From Candidatus Gastranaerophilales bacterium (lineage in GTDB: Bacteria; Cyanobacteriota; Vampirovibrionia; Gastranaerophilales; Gastranaerophilaceae), in NCBI GenBank assembly GCA_944323155.1, contig CALURL010000009.1, positions 17,429 to 81,428 on the forward strand: DNA of 64,000 bases, in the 5' to 3' direction. Under the pieces are notes generated by a model that was not told where the DNA came from, ran no database searches, and saw only the letters and a list, made by a program, of their open reading frames with translations. This document shows positions 9,472 to 18,454 of the stretch, one piece after another. Positions within the stretch are counted from its first letter, which is position 1. Every line of letters begins with the position of its first letter. The position numbers and the translations under genes are program-made.

Positions 9472-11331
9472 TTACGCGCTGTAACGCTTAAAGCCCTTTT
9501 CAATATTTTTAGAAATAACATTTTTAACAGTATCGTATTCTGTTGTAAGAGAACTGATTTCGGTATCAAGATTTTTCATTTTCAAATCCAATTTTTGTTC
9601 TTTCATGTTTAGTTTTTCTTTGTTAGCTCTGTAATCGGCTTCGGCTTTAGCAATTTCGGATTCATCAGAAACCTCTTTTACATATGAGAATGTCTCGTAA
9701 TTTCTCTGGTAATAAAAGCCGTCATCACTCATGTTAGTTATAAACATCATACCGTTTTGAATCATTTCCTGTAAGTATTCAGGATCTTGAACTTCGTTAT
9801 TTTCAGCCCAGCCGTCGTTTGCTATCTGGTTTAATAATGTATCATAGAAAGCTACAACTCGAGAATTTGAACCATCCATTTCAACAAGAGTTGTTACATC
9901 AAATGAGAAATTTTCATCATCAGTAGCTAGTTTACTGCCTTCAATTGGACCTTTTTCAATTTCATATGTTTTGCCGTTTTCAAGCCCTTTCATAGAGTTT
10001 GCAAATTCAGTAAAGAAAGCTTTTACCACGTTATTAATATTTATACCTGCATAACGTTTTTCAGCACCATCATCATTGCAGCCTTCTTTGTCTGTTGCAT
10101 AGAACATAAATCCCATATAGTTAGTACCGCCAAATGCTTCTTCATCTTTTGGTTTACGATCCCGAAAAGAGCCAGAGGTTCCCCAAGGTGCATCAGTGCC
10201 CATATATGTACCGATAGCGTCAACATATACCTTAACATCAGGATATTCAGTAGTTTCATCTGCATCATCGCCATGAGCAATATCAGGTCCAAAGCCAGCG
10301 TCTGACACCTTACCATCATCATAATGTATCATCAATGGACTTGGATTACCCTGTCCGCCAGTCAAAAGCCCTTCTACTTCCTGTCTTGCAAAATTGATTG
10401 CTGCAAGACATTTATCATTAAAACCAACGGCATTTATAAATTCTTCAGTTATCCAATCAAGAATACCTCCCTGATCAAGCAATAGATGTTGCATAGCTCC
10501 CATAGATGTAACAGGTGTAAGATCACCGCGAAGAGCTGATGTCGTCAAATAATACTGTTCATCATGACCATCCATATTTAACAATTGATATATAGATGCA
10601 TTCATCAAAGGCGAACTACCACTTTTTAAAGGGTCAGCAGAACCCCTTGTGACCTCACCGCCAACTTCGCAGGCGTATGATTTTAATATAATAGTGTCAG
10701 GATCTTTAGGAGTACTAAAAGTTTTTTCAAAATAAGTTGTTCCATCAGACTGAGTGAATGAGTTTATACCGCTTCCCATCTTATAAGCATCACGTTCAAG
10801 AAACAATTCCTTAATATTATCCATATTATAAGTTACAGTATTTTCAAAAGATGTACCGTCTGAACCGAGACCTGCTAACTGGTTATAAGGAGTACTGATT
10901 ATTGAATTATAAACACTGGCATCAATTACTCCGGCATTCATCAGCCCTTCTGCAAATTTATTTCGAACATCACTTGAAGGAGAACAGCCCAAACCTTCCT
11001 GAGGAATACCGGCTTCACGGGCAGCACTAGCTAATCTGCTGTCTAAAATGACACGGTTTAAGCTATTTGTCATGGTTATAGGACGAAAATCGTTTAATGA
11101 TGAAGGAGACATCAATGTATTATAATTCATCTGCTCCATAGAGGTGCCTGTACCATAATAATCATACATTAATTTTGTCTGATTCAAACTCGCTTGATAC
11201 TGATTTGATAAAAGCGCTAAGTCACGAGAAATAGACAATTTTTCATGTGACAATTGCATAGATTGAAATTCGCAATCAGATTTGCGCGCAGTTATACTTA
11301 ATAATCTTGCCTGAGATGCTGAAAGCCCCAT
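9472..11331 (-). CDS. Large coiled-coil-ended hypothetical protein (QARLL-type N-terminus), 619 aa
   Basis: I chose the ATG at 11331 because AAAGGA lies ten bases upstream; a GTG at 11349 is the longer alternative. The N-terminus, MGLSASQARLLSITARKSD, is followed by a helix to about residue 55, and the last 80 residues form another coiled coil. I recall similar N-termini on several proteins of this lineage, but without a known function. The middle 450 residues are low in Cys, rich in Asp/Gly/Thr and resemble no family I know. There is no signal peptide. Helical ends around a globular middle recall filament or hook-type structural proteins; this is speculation. Confidence 0.75.
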   Translation of the reverse strand: MGLSASQARLLSITARKSDCEFQSMQLSHEKLSISRDLALLSNQYQASLNQTKLMYDYYGTGTSMEQMNYNTLMSPSSLNDFRPITMTNSLNRVILDSRLASAAREAGIPQEGLGCSPSSDVRNKFAEGLMNAGVIDASVYNSIISTPYNQLAGLGSDGTSFENTVTYNMDNIKELFLERDAYKMGSGINSFTQSDGTTYFEKTFSTPKDPDTIILKSYACEVGGEVTRGSADPLKSGSSPLMNASIYQLLNMDGHDEQYYLTTSALRGDLTPVTSMGAMQHLLLDQGGILDWITEEFINAVGFNDKCLAAINFARQEVEGLLTGGQGNPSPLMIHYDDGKVSDAGFGPDIAHGDDADETTEYPDVKVYVDAIGTYMGTDAPWGTSGSFRDRKPKDEEAFGGTNYMGFMFYATDKEGCNDDGAEKRYAGININNVVKAFFTEFANSMKGLENGKTYEIEKGPIEGSKLATDDENFSFDVTTLVEMDGSNSRVVAFYDTLLNQIANDGWAENNEVQDPEYLQEMIQNGMMFITNMSDDGFYYQRNYETFSYVKEVSDESEIAKAEADYRANKEKLNMKEQKLDLKMKNLDTEISSLTTEYDTVKNVISKNIEKGFKRYSA

Positions 11332-11349
11332 TTGTGAAAATCCTTTCAC

Positions 11350-11592
11350 TTCGTACCAATACTTTTAATATCGGAATAAATTTTGGTTAGCTTTAGTCAA
11401 ATTTTACCTATCCTATCCTATGAGGCATTATATCTGGTTTTTAGGCATTTTTAAGCTCAAATTTACATTTCGTTACAAAATAGCCGCACGACTATTTTAT
11501 GTTAAGTCTTGTTACAAGATTTCATTTTTATTTGTCTTTTTATGCTGGATAAAATACAATATAAGTGGGGAAATTTTGAGGGCTAGAAAATT
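11350..11592. other. Intergenic region between divergent genes
   Basis: Holds the divergent promoters of the 619-aa gene and the HTH-recA pair. On the plus strand TTGTCT (11532-11537), a 17-base spacer and TACAAT (11555-11560) form a good promoter for the HTH gene. I see nothing else in it. Confidence 0.5.
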
Positions 11593-12102
11593 ATGATTGA
11601 ACAACAATTAAAGGGAAAAACTTTATCACCACAAGAAGTAAGAAATATCTTAAAAGCCGATAACAAAGAAATAGTTGAACTTTGTAAACGCGCATCAATT
11701 TTGCCTAAAAGAGATAATAGAGGACAAACTTATTTTTCTTATGAAGAAGTTAGAAATTTGAGAAGAGTTCAGGCGCAAAAAGGCGCTACAAACCCTATCG
11801 CAAAAGTTAAAGCTCCAGTGCAAGCCGCTGCAAAACAGCCTTCACCCGTAATGAATATCCTGACTTCTTTGAAAGAAATGGAAACCAAATTGAGCGATAA
11901 AATCGCAAAAATTATCGATGAAAAACTCGAAGGCATGGACGAAGTTGTTGTTGAATTAATCAGATGCAAAACTGACAACGAAACTTTAAAACAAAAAATT
12001 ATTGAATTAAACAAAGAAATTTATCAGTTGAAAAATGATCTACATTCCTACAAACCTGTAGGTCTTGGTTTCTATAAGAAATCAGAAAAACAACTCTGGT
12101 AA
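11593..12102 (+). CDS. MerR-like HTH protein with C-terminal coiled coil
   Basis: 169 residues. Residues 10-58 read as a MerR-type winged helix ([28 protein letters not shown]...[10 protein letters not shown]). A Pro/Ala/Lys linker follows, then a coiled coil from about 95 to 155 and a short tail, [12 protein letters not shown]. It lies 28 bases before recA in the same direction, so it is probably co-transcribed. It could be a DNA-binding partner or regulator of recombination genes; no LexA-type fold is visible. Confidence 0.75.
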   Translation: MIEQQLKGKTLSPQEVRNILKADNKEIVELCKRASILPKRDNRGQTYFSYEEVRNLRRVQAQKGATNPIAKVKAPVQAAAKQPSPVMNILTSLKEMETKLSDKIAKIIDEKLEGMDEVVVELIRCKTDNETLKQKIIELNKEIYQLKNDLHSYKPVGLGFYKKSEKQLW

Positions 12103-12130
12103 AAATATTAATAACAAAGGAACATTAATA

Positions 12131-13156
12131 ATGGCTGTAAAAGAAAAAGATACAGAAATTTCATCAAACACCGATGAAAGAAGTAAAGCACTAAAACTTG
12201 CTATAGAAAAAATTGAAAAAGACTTTGGAAAAGGTTCTATTATGAAGCTCGGGGACAAAGCATCTGTTAATGTGGAAGCTATCCCGACAGGCTCGTTAGC
12301 CCTTGATGTAGCTTTAGGTATAGGCGGAGTTCCAAGAGGCCGTATTATAGAAATCTACGGGCCAGAAAGTTCCGGAAAAACAACTCTTGCACAACATATC
12401 GTTGCAGAATGCCAAAAAAGAGGCGGAATTGCAGCTTTTGTTGATGCTGAACACGCGCTTGATCCGGAATATGCAAGAAATTTAGGCGTTCAAGTAGATG
12501 ATCTTTTGATATCACAGCCGGATACAGGTGAACAGGCACTTGATATTACTGAAGAATTAGTTCGCTCAGGAGCTGTCGATGTTGTAGTTGTGGATTCAGT
12601 AGCAGCACTTGTTCCTAAAGCTGAAATTGAAGGCTCTATGGAAGACCAGCAAATGGGGCTTCAAGCACGATTGATGAGTAAAGCCCTTAGAAAATTAACA
12701 GGTGTTATCGGAAAAACCAATACAACCGTAATTTTCATTAACCAGTTAAGAATGAAAATCGGCGTTATGTACGGAAACCCTGAAACAACAACAGGCGGTA
12801 ATGCCCTAAAATATTACGCATCAGTTCGTATGGAAATTAAACGTACAGAAGGTGTTAAAGGTGAAGACGGCGATGTAGGAAACCACGTAAGAGTCAGAGT
12901 TCTAAAAAATAAAGTCGCTCCACCTTTCAGAACTGCCGAATTTGATATTATTTTCGGAAAAGGTATCTGTAAAATCGGTAATATCCTTGATGTTGCAGTA
13001 AATCTTGATATCGTAAAAAAAGCAGGTTCCTGGTTTAGCTTTAACGAAGAAAAACTCGGACAAGGACGTGACAAGGCTAAAGAATTTTTGTCAGAAAATC
13101 CTGATATTCTAAACCAAATTGAAACTCTTGTCAGAGAAAAACTTGCTCAACAATAA
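12131..13156 (+). CDS. recA: Recombinase RecA
   Basis: Homologous recombination and SOS co-protease. The start is the ATG at 12131 ([12 protein letters not shown]), preceded by AAAGGA; a longer frame from 12065 would overlap the upstream gene. 341 residues. Walker A is GPESSGKT at 77-84; VDAEHALD, loop L1 ([14 protein letters not shown]) and loop L2 ([19 protein letters not shown]) are intact. No LexA box is obvious upstream, and the probable promoter is before the HTH gene. Confidence 0.98.
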   Translation: MAVKEKDTEISSNTDERSKALKLAIEKIEKDFGKGSIMKLGDKASVNVEAIPTGSLALDVALGIGGVPRGRIIEIYGPESSGKTTLAQHIVAECQKRGGIAAFVDAEHALDPEYARNLGVQVDDLLISQPDTGEQALDITEELVRSGAVDVVVVDSVAALVPKAEIEGSMEDQQMGLQARLMSKALRKLTGVIGKTNTTVIFINQLRMKIGVMYGNPETTTGGNALKYYASVRMEIKRTEGVKGEDGDVGNHVRVRVLKNKVAPPFRTAEFDIIFGKGICKIGNILDVAVNLDIVKKAGSWFSFNEEKLGQGRDKAKEFLSENPDILNQIETLVREKLAQQ

Positions 13157-13218
13157 TATTAAGAATTGTAAAATAGAGAATATAATAAAAAAATCAATAA
13201 TATCAATAGTTTTCAAAG

Positions 13219-13267
13219 ATAAACATGTTTTTAGTGTAATTTAGCTAGCAATTAAAAACATGTTTAT
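13219..13267 (+). terminator. Terminator of recA
   Basis: Perfect 15-bp inverted repeat ATAAACATGTTTTTA / TAAAAACATGTTTAT separated by 19 bases and followed by TCTTTAT. It is AT-rich but long; it could also be an operator for the next gene. Confidence 0.6.
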
Positions 13268-13309
13268 TCTTTATAATAATACTAAAAGTGTAAAATCGGA
13301 GGTTAGCTC

Positions 13310-14419
13310 ATGCAAATTAATGCAATAAATACCCTAAATTTTGAAAGTAACAAGAACAAACATGTAAAAAAACGTACAGGTTATACGCCTGTAAACACCA
13401 ACCCGCACAGACCACGCAGAAAACCTGTAAACTTAGATAACCAACCATACTACAGACCACTAAATTTAAGTAATGTAGATCCACAATTAAGAAAATATTA
13501 TAACAATGACGAAGGTACATTCCAAATTCATCCTGAATCCCGCGCTAAAAGAGGTTTAAGACATGCAGCCACAGCAGCAATGCTTACCGGAGCACTTGCA
13601 GGCGGCGGAATGGCTATGCAAAGCTGTGAACCGGATACAACTATATACGAAATACCGGATTTGCCTCCAGTTATACATAACCACTTCATTAAATTCTATG
13701 TAGTTTGCCCGAAACCAGATACAATTGTAATAAGAGATACTATTACAAATGAAATAATAGACACTGTATTTGTAGAAAAAAATGATACAATTTTCTTAAA
13801 ACAAGGTTTAAATCCTCCAGTAGGAGATTCTATCAGAAATCATTTAGATTCATTAGGAACAGACATCAATGGAGAAGGCAACGTACCTCTTTCAATAATG
13901 ATGTATGATGAATACATGCAAACAGCACATAAAATGCTTCTCGACGGTGACGCATCAACAGATGAACAAATTGTTATGATTGACCAGAGAAGTGATTATT
14001 CAGAAACAGATGCTGAAAATCCTGATCCTGAAATATCTTATGTTCGTGCAAAATTCTCAGTAGCAGAAGGAAAAGGCGTTTATGTACAATACGAAAAACT
14101 CCGTCCTGGTGTAGATCCTAACAAAAAACACTTTGAACCAGCAGATTGGGTTTATTCAGGAGAAGCAGTACAAACATTACACGGTAACAAGGTAACAATT
14201 CAAATGTTTGACGAAAATGGCGAACTTAAAAAAGCCGGAGAATACTTAAAAGGAGATAAAAATTCTTCAATATTCTACGATATGATTTTAGGTAACACAG
14301 ATCCAGTTCAAACAGTAAGACGCCGTTATACTCAAATATCTTCTCAATGGACAACAGGCGATGAATATGCAAACCGCAATAATCCAGTGGTAGAAAAACC
14401 AGTAGAAATAGAAGAATAA
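13310..14419 (+). CDS. Hypothetical protein with N-terminal INxxNF tag and one membrane segment, 369 aa
   Basis: It begins MQINAINTLNFESNKNK, one of the tagged N-termini in this window. A Pro/Arg/Asn-rich region runs to about 80, then a hydrophobic stretch, HAATAAMLTGALAGGGMAM, ends in QSCEP; this looks like an internal membrane segment or lipobox-like site, although it is far from the N-terminus. The rest (100-369) is beta-rich and probably outside the membrane. Good Shine-Dalgarno GGAGG. Function unknown. Confidence 0.8.
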   Translation: MQINAINTLNFESNKNKHVKKRTGYTPVNTNPHRPRRKPVNLDNQPYYRPLNLSNVDPQLRKYYNNDEGTFQIHPESRAKRGLRHAATAAMLTGALAGGGMAMQSCEPDTTIYEIPDLPPVIHNHFIKFYVVCPKPDTIVIRDTITNEIIDTVFVEKNDTIFLKQGLNPPVGDSIRNHLDSLGTDINGEGNVPLSIMMYDEYMQTAHKMLLDGDASTDEQIVMIDQRSDYSETDAENPDPEISYVRAKFSVAEGKGVYVQYEKLRPGVDPNKKHFEPADWVYSGEAVQTLHGNKVTIQMFDENGELKKAGEYLKGDKNSSIFYDMILGNTDPVQTVRRRYTQISSQWTTGDEYANRNNPVVEKPVEIEE

Positions 14420-14441
14420 GAAGTTTTCAAAATAAATTAAT

Positions 14442-14473
14442 AAAAAGTCCTTAAAAAAATTAAGGGCTTTTTA
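14442..14473 (+). terminator. Rho-independent terminator
   Basis: Hairpin AAAAAGTCCTTAA / TTAAGGGCTTTTT (one G-T pair) with a T-rich tail, after the 369-aa gene. Confidence 0.85.
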
Positions 14474-14498
14474 TTTTTATACTATAATAACAATTACT

Positions 14499-14903
14499 AT
14501 GAAAACATTAGCACAATTTATTCAACAAAAACGCGATAATTTAGGACTTTCAGCCAAAGGTCTTGCAATGCAAAGTAATCTGCCTTTAGAAACGATTGAA
14601 GAAATAGAAGCAGGTAAAGACTTATTCTTATCAGTAACAACCCGTCAGGCACTGGCAAAAGTTCTACGCTGTAACCCTGATGAAATAAAAGCACTGGAAA
14701 AAGATTTCACAACAGATTTTGTATCACCTCAAGTAATAGAAAGTCTAAAAGAGCTGATCTTAAACGGTGCAGGCGGTCTAAAATGTCCTAAATGCGGAGC
14801 GCCTCTGGTTACAAGAATTGCAAAATTATATGATTTGGAAGATAATTTAATGCTTCATGCTAAAGCACACTGTTCAAAATGTGCTTTCCATATAACAGAA
14901 TAA
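14499..14903 (+). CDS. Xre-family regulator with C-terminal zinc ribbon
   Basis: 134 residues. The N-terminal HTH_3 domain is residues 1-66 (LAQFIQQKRDNLGLSAKGLAMQSNLPLETIEEIEAG). The C-terminal ribbon has CPKCGAP near 98 and CSKC near 127, four Cys that could hold zinc. The pairing suggests a DNA- or RNA-binding regulator. A TATAAT lies ten bases before the ATG and there is no Shine-Dalgarno, so the leader is very short. Confidence 0.85.
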   Translation: MKTLAQFIQQKRDNLGLSAKGLAMQSNLPLETIEEIEAGKDLFLSVTTRQALAKVLRCNPDEIKALEKDFTTDFVSPQVIESLKELILNGAGGLKCPKCGAPLVTRIAKLYDLEDNLMLHAKAHCSKCAFHITE

Positions 14904-14914
14904 ATTCTAAGCAC

Positions 14915-14942
14915 TTGAAAAGAAATAAAAACGGGTTATAAT
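14915..14942 (+). promoter_or_regulatory. Promoter of tmRNA
   Basis: TTGAAA, 16-base spacer, TATAAT, about 30 bases before the mature tmRNA 5' end, leaving a short leader for RNase P to remove. Confidence 0.75.
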
Positions 14943-14973
14943 ATATATATATAGGACTTTGAAAACATAATAT

Positions 14974-15365
14974 GGGGACGTTTTGGATTTGACAGGATGT
15001 TCGGTTGAGATAAATTGCGAGTGCGGGCGCTGTTCCCGCTTATCAACGAGCACACTAAATTAAATGCTAACAATGTTGTAAAAGCAGACTTCTCTAGAGC
15101 ATATGCTTTAGCAGCTTAGTCTCAATTTAGCTACTCATAAAGTCCAGCTTGCCGATTTTATGGGTCCATTATGCAAGCGGCAGTACGTTGATGACGGTAG
15201 ACGTATCAAGTTAACCGTTAAGGGTTAGTGTTTCCATAAAAAAACACTTTGGATTATATATAAAGGTTTTGATATTCCCTGCATAATCCGAGAGAATTAA
15301 TATCTACACTCGTAGAAGTTTGTCAAGATCCGTTTTGGACAGGGGTTCGACTCCCCTCGTCTCCA
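14974..15365 (+). ncRNA. ssrA: Transfer-messenger RNA (tmRNA)
   Basis: Rescues stalled ribosomes and tags truncated proteins. The 5' end GGGGACG pairs with the 3' end CGTCTCC, including the tmRNA-typical G3-U pair; GGTTCGACTCCCC is the T arm, and CCA is encoded at 15363-15365. The tag frame is 15066-15119: ANNVVKADFSRAYALAA then TAG, 17 residues. The ANN start recalls cyanobacterial tags, and the ALAA end is the usual ClpXP signal. It is a one-piece, not permuted, tmRNA of 392 bases. Confidence 0.97.
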
Positions 15366-15641
15366 GTTTTTACCATTTAATTGGACATCAGTCCAAAGTT
15401 AAATGGTCATAAGGCTGAAAATCGGAGGAGAACCACCAAACTTCAGCTTGGTTAAGGTTTGAACGTGAGAGAGCTGAGGCTGAAGCGTTTTTGTTTAAAA
15501 AGATGTAATTTCCTAACTCATTCCGCCAATCAAACCAATAACTTTCATATATACCCACCTTTCTAAAAGATATTATAAAAAAAACAAAAAAAATGGAAAT
15601 ATTATTAATATTTTATTCTAGTTATATTTTATAATATAAAT
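15366..15641 (+). other. Intergenic stretch with folded RNA-like elements after tmRNA
   Basis: No gene. Immediately after tmRNA there is a two-part hairpin at 15372-15407 (ACCATTTAA + TTGGAC / GTCCAA + TTAAATGGT) without a T run. From 15412 to 15505 a G/A-rich stretch contains GCTGAA/TTCAGC and CTTCAGC/GCTGAAG pairings ending in GCGTTTTTG, which could be a terminator or a small structured RNA. I match it to no known family. The last 60 bases are very AT-rich and hold a TATAAT six bases before the next ATG. Confidence 0.45.
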
Positions 15642-15890
15642 ATGAATATAATTTATAAAATAGCAAATATAATATTTTCAATATTTTTCACTTTAATTAT
15701 TACTTCAATAATATCTAATGCTGAATCTTTTATGATTAATGATACCACATTCTTTAGAACTTTATCAATAATAACATTAATAAGTTTATGGTTGCCGTTT
15801 TTTATAAGAACCAATATTTTTATAATATCAATTTGCATTTTTATATTTATTATTTATTTTGTTCTTTATATTTCCCATCCACTATTATAG
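15642..15890 (+). CDS. Small hydrophobic membrane protein, 82 aa
   Basis: Ile/Phe-rich, with three predicted membrane segments (about 5-25, 38-55 and 57-78). There is no recognisable family. Support for it being real is a TATAAT (15630-15635) exactly six bases before the ATG, the leaderless pattern seen for other genes here. Very AT-rich sequence lowers confidence. It converges on the phage-like gene six bases away. Confidence 0.5.
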   Translation: MNIIYKIANIIFSIFFTLIITSIISNAESFMINDTTFFRTLSIITLISLWLPFFIRTNIFIISICIFIFIIYFVLYISHPLL

Positions 15891-15896
15891 AACTTA

Positions 15897-17018
15897 TTAT
15901 TTTTTATAATCAGGCAATAAATCATTCATCAATATTGAACAATCACAGTAAGGATACTTGCGGCCTCTTTCTCGTCCTAACCTGTTTGCGACTTGATCTC
16001 TTTCTGAATCAGCAATAGCTTCTTCAACAGTTGCTTTGTGAGTATAAACATATGTATATTGGTCATATTTCTCTTTTAAATTACTCAATAATGTTGCAGA
16101 TTGTTCACCAATAATACCCATTTCTTGTGTAGCTTCACAATTAGCTTTTGAGTGGTAATATTTATCCATTTCATGTTCATTCAAACGATACGCATGATAT
16201 AAAAGTTCTACATAATTTGATATAAAAATTCTAAGTGTATTTAAAAATGCAACAATAGGATTTACCAAACCTAAAACATCACGCAATAACATTTGCCATT
16301 CTGCTCTTTTTGCATACATATATGCATAATCACTATCAACATTATTTTTACAATTCGGTAAATGTTTTCCATATTCTTCACTTAAATTTTTCAGAGTATT
16401 GTTTGCATCTTGTATTAAATTCTGTACTCTAAATGCATCATTCTCTAAATCTTGTACATCAATTTCAACTTTAGATAAAAGATTTTTTGCTTTTTTTATA
16501 TTCTCTTCCATATCACTAATCATAGTTTCAATTTCATCTATTGTATCACATGGCTTTTCATAATCATTAGATGTTTGTGGTTTTGATTCATTCTCCTCAA
16601 CGACCTCAACTGTACATTTGCAATTCGGGTGAGGGCGTTCTGGAACTTCATCGTAAAAGTCAAATTCTTTGCCATCTAAAGATTTGCAAACATCACATGT
16701 ATTTTCACTATTTTCAGAGTGCCAAATATATTTATTATAACTAATTCCACCTTTTAATACTATATTTTCTATATCTGTCCTTTCAGAATCAGATTCCAGA
16801 TTATTCTCATTTAAGGAATTATAGCGATACAAAGATTTACCGATATTTTGTAAGTTTGTATATTGTTTCAGTATTTTATTTTTATCTTTATTGTTGAATA
16901 CTGGATTTGAATGATTTCTTAATAAATTTTTCTGACTTTTTGATAAATCATTTAAAATTGTTTCTAAATTTTTGCCATTTTGCAAAGCTTGTAAAAGTTT
17001 GTTTTTTAAATTTGCCAT
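15897..17018 (-). CDS. Phage minor-head-like (SPP1 gp7/Mu F) domain fused to coiled coil, 373 aa
   Basis: Residues 96-142 carry the phage head morphogenesis signature: WHSENSENTCDVC, SLDGKEF, then PERPHPNCKCTVEVVEE, that is, a CxxC plus HPNCxC zinc-knuckle pattern. The family is normally in phage capsid operons, but no other phage structural gene is nearby. Residues 165-230 are coiled coil, 250-290 contains a hydrophobic helix (VNPIVAFLNTLRIFISNYVELL), and the end has CDC. Good Shine-Dalgarno AAAGGAG. It could be a phage relic or a domesticated domain. AT-rich relative to neighbours. Confidence 0.8.
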   Translation of the reverse strand: MANLKNKLLQALQNGKNLETILNDLSKSQKNLLRNHSNPVFNNKDKNKILKQYTNLQNIGKSLYRYNSLNENNLESDSERTDIENIVLKGGISYNKYIWHSENSENTCDVCKSLDGKEFDFYDEVPERPHPNCKCTVEVVEENESKPQTSNDYEKPCDTIDEIETMISDMEENIKKAKNLLSKVEIDVQDLENDAFRVQNLIQDANNTLKNLSEEYGKHLPNCKNNVDSDYAYMYAKRAEWQMLLRDVLGLVNPIVAFLNTLRIFISNYVELLYHAYRLNEHEMDKYYHSKANCEATQEMGIIGEQSATLLSNLKEKYDQYTYVYTHKATVEEAIADSERDQVANRLGRERGRKYPYCDCSILMNDLLPDYKK

Positions 17019-17048
17019 TTACATTTCTCCTTTAATTCTTATTTTCGT

Positions 17049-17124
17049 AAATCTGATAAAGAAAAAGAGTAAGGCAGAAATTTAATCCTTGAATTATCTT
17101 ACCTTACTCTTTTTTATCAGATTT
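17049..17124. repeat. Long inverted repeat upstream of phage-like gene
   Basis: The right arm (23 bases) matches the left arm (26 bases, three-base insertion) as reverse complement; the loop is about 27 bases. In the direction of the 373-aa gene the hairpin ends in a T-rich tract about 30 bases before its ATG, so it may be an attenuator, or the fused ends of a lost mobile element. Confidence 0.6.
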
Positions 17125-17292
17125 AATTGTATATTATAATTATATCATTTGTATCTGAAATCCGTCAATATTAAATCAAAGTTTTAATAGCGAGGCTTGT
17201 TACTAAATAATATTTTTAATATTATTGTAAAATTAGTCTTAGTTTACTAATATAAAAAATTTAAAGTCTAGATAATAAACAATTACATAAAA

Positions 17293-17323
17293 TTTGTTGT
17301 TGGGCAAGTATGCCCAACCTACA
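17293..17323 (-). repeat. Dispersed palindromic repeat, family A
   Basis: Family A in reverse orientation: TTGTTGGGCA, AGTA, TGCCCAACCTACA. Confidence 0.85.
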
Positions 17324-17381
17324 TACTACTTACTAAAAACTTCCAAAATCAAGAGAATTCCGAAGTCCGATTAATTTCCTA

Positions 17382-17413
17382 TTTTGTTGTTGGACAGGTA
17401 TGCCAAACCTACT
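17382..17413 (-). repeat. Degenerate family A repeat
   Basis: Two changes break the stem (TTGGACA / TGCCAAACC), so this is a decayed copy. Confidence 0.75.
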
Positions 17414-17446
17414 TACTGTAATTCATAAAACAATTATATTATAAAA

Positions 17447-17476
17447 TTTTTGTCGGATTAGTAAATCCGACCTACG
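17447..17476 (-). repeat. Family A variant repeat
   Basis: TTTTGTCGGATT, AGTA, AATCCGACCTACG: same flanks and size as family A but with a different, still complementary stem (compensatory change). Confidence 0.75.
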
Positions 17477-17569
17477 TTACTTAACGCTTGTATGAAACTG
17501 CATCTATGTTACCCCAACAATTACAAAACAACAATATGACAGCTTTAAAAGCTATTTAATTAGCATTTC

Positions 17570-17598
17570 TTGACAAAGCTGCTCAGGGGTTTTATACT
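17570..17598 (+). promoter_or_regulatory. Strong predicted promoter of HD hydrolase gene
   Basis: TTGACA, 17-base spacer, TATACT, then GAGGA before the ATG at 17632. Confidence 0.8.
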
Positions 17599-17631
17599 TT
17601 TGAGTAAGCCCTTATTACAGAGGAATATTCT

Positions 17632-18438
17632 ATGAAATCAGTTAAGGAAATTTCTTTAGAAACAAAAATTATAAACAGATTACGTAACAATCCATGCTGC
17701 CTGCAGTTGGCAGAATATCTTTTTGCAGACGATGAATTACAGGAAATGCAGGATTATGCAAATAACGTTTCTATAAAAAGGCTCGGTTACAACGACCACG
17801 GGCCTGTGCATATGAGACAGGTTGCAGGAAATGCAATTAAAATGTTGAATATTCTCCAATCCTGCGGGATTAAAACTTCTCTTGAAGAAGAAGAAATCGG
17901 AACGTTTGAAGACAGTATGTGCGCGGTTATACTTGCAGGATTAATGCACGATTTAGGTATGACTATCGGAAGGCAGGGACATGAAGATATGTCCGCTATA
18001 CTTGCACAGCCGATTATTGATAGAGCATTAATGCATGTTTTTCCAAATGATCTGCACAGACGTGTTGTTATTAAATCTCTGGCTACAGAAGCAATTATCG
18101 GTCATATGTCCACAACCAAAATTCATTCGATTGAAGCCGGTATAATTTTAATTGCTGACGGTTGTGATATGACAAAAGGGCGTGCAAGAATTCCAATGTC
18201 AATACACACAGCACCGCGTGTCGGAGATATTCATAAATATTCTGCAAACGCAATTAACAGAATAGGAATTCATCACGGAGAAAGAAAACCTATTAGAATT
18301 GATATTGAGATGTCTGGTGATGTTGGATTTTTCCAGATTGAAGAAGTTTTATTGACAAAAATAGATTCAAGTCCTGCAAAACAGTTTGTAGAACTCTACG
18401 CAGGCGTTGCAGGACAAGAAAGAAAATGTTATTTGTAA
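17632..18438 (+). CDS. HD-domain phosphohydrolase
   Basis: 268 residues. Metal-binding residues of the HD fold are visible: HGPVH (56-60), HD at 106-107 (LMHDLGM), H117 and a distal D in IADGCDMTKG. This matches metal-dependent phosphohydrolases; the substrate is not clear and could be a nucleotide or phosphorylated metabolite. The C-terminal 60 residues (RKPIRIDIEMSGDVGFFQIEEVLLTKI) look like a small beta domain. Monocistronic with a strong promoter. Confidence 0.85.
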   Translation: MKSVKEISLETKIINRLRNNPCCLQLAEYLFADDELQEMQDYANNVSIKRLGYNDHGPVHMRQVAGNAIKMLNILQSCGIKTSLEEEEIGTFEDSMCAVILAGLMHDLGMTIGRQGHEDMSAILAQPIIDRALMHVFPNDLHRRVVIKSLATEAIIGHMSTTKIHSIEAGIILIADGCDMTKGRARIPMSIHTAPRVGDIHKYSANAINRIGIHHGERKPIRIDIEMSGDVGFFQIEEVLLTKIDSSPAKQFVELYAGVAGQERKCYL

Positions 18439-18454
18439 TTCCAATTTAGCTTTT

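Larger units (their letters stand above)
17019..17569. other. Gene-free region with inverted repeat and repeat cluster
   Basis: Just upstream of the phage-like gene a long inverted repeat (17049-17074 with 17102-17124, arms AAATCTGATAAA...GAGTAAGG) could form a hairpin in its 5' leader. Three family A type repeats follow at 17293, 17382 and 17447. No open frame of note. Confidence 0.6.

Noticed and set aside
12065..12130. In-frame 66-base extension of recA to an earlier start
   Set aside because: It overlaps the preceding HTH gene; ATG 12131 has a Shine-Dalgarno and gives normal RecA length.
15366..15505. A known riboswitch or tRNA after tmRNA
   Set aside because: No conserved core of any class I know; no anticodon arm.
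17293..17476. CRISPR array
   Set aside because: The three repeats differ in sequence, have unequal gaps and match dispersed repeats elsewhere; no cas genes.
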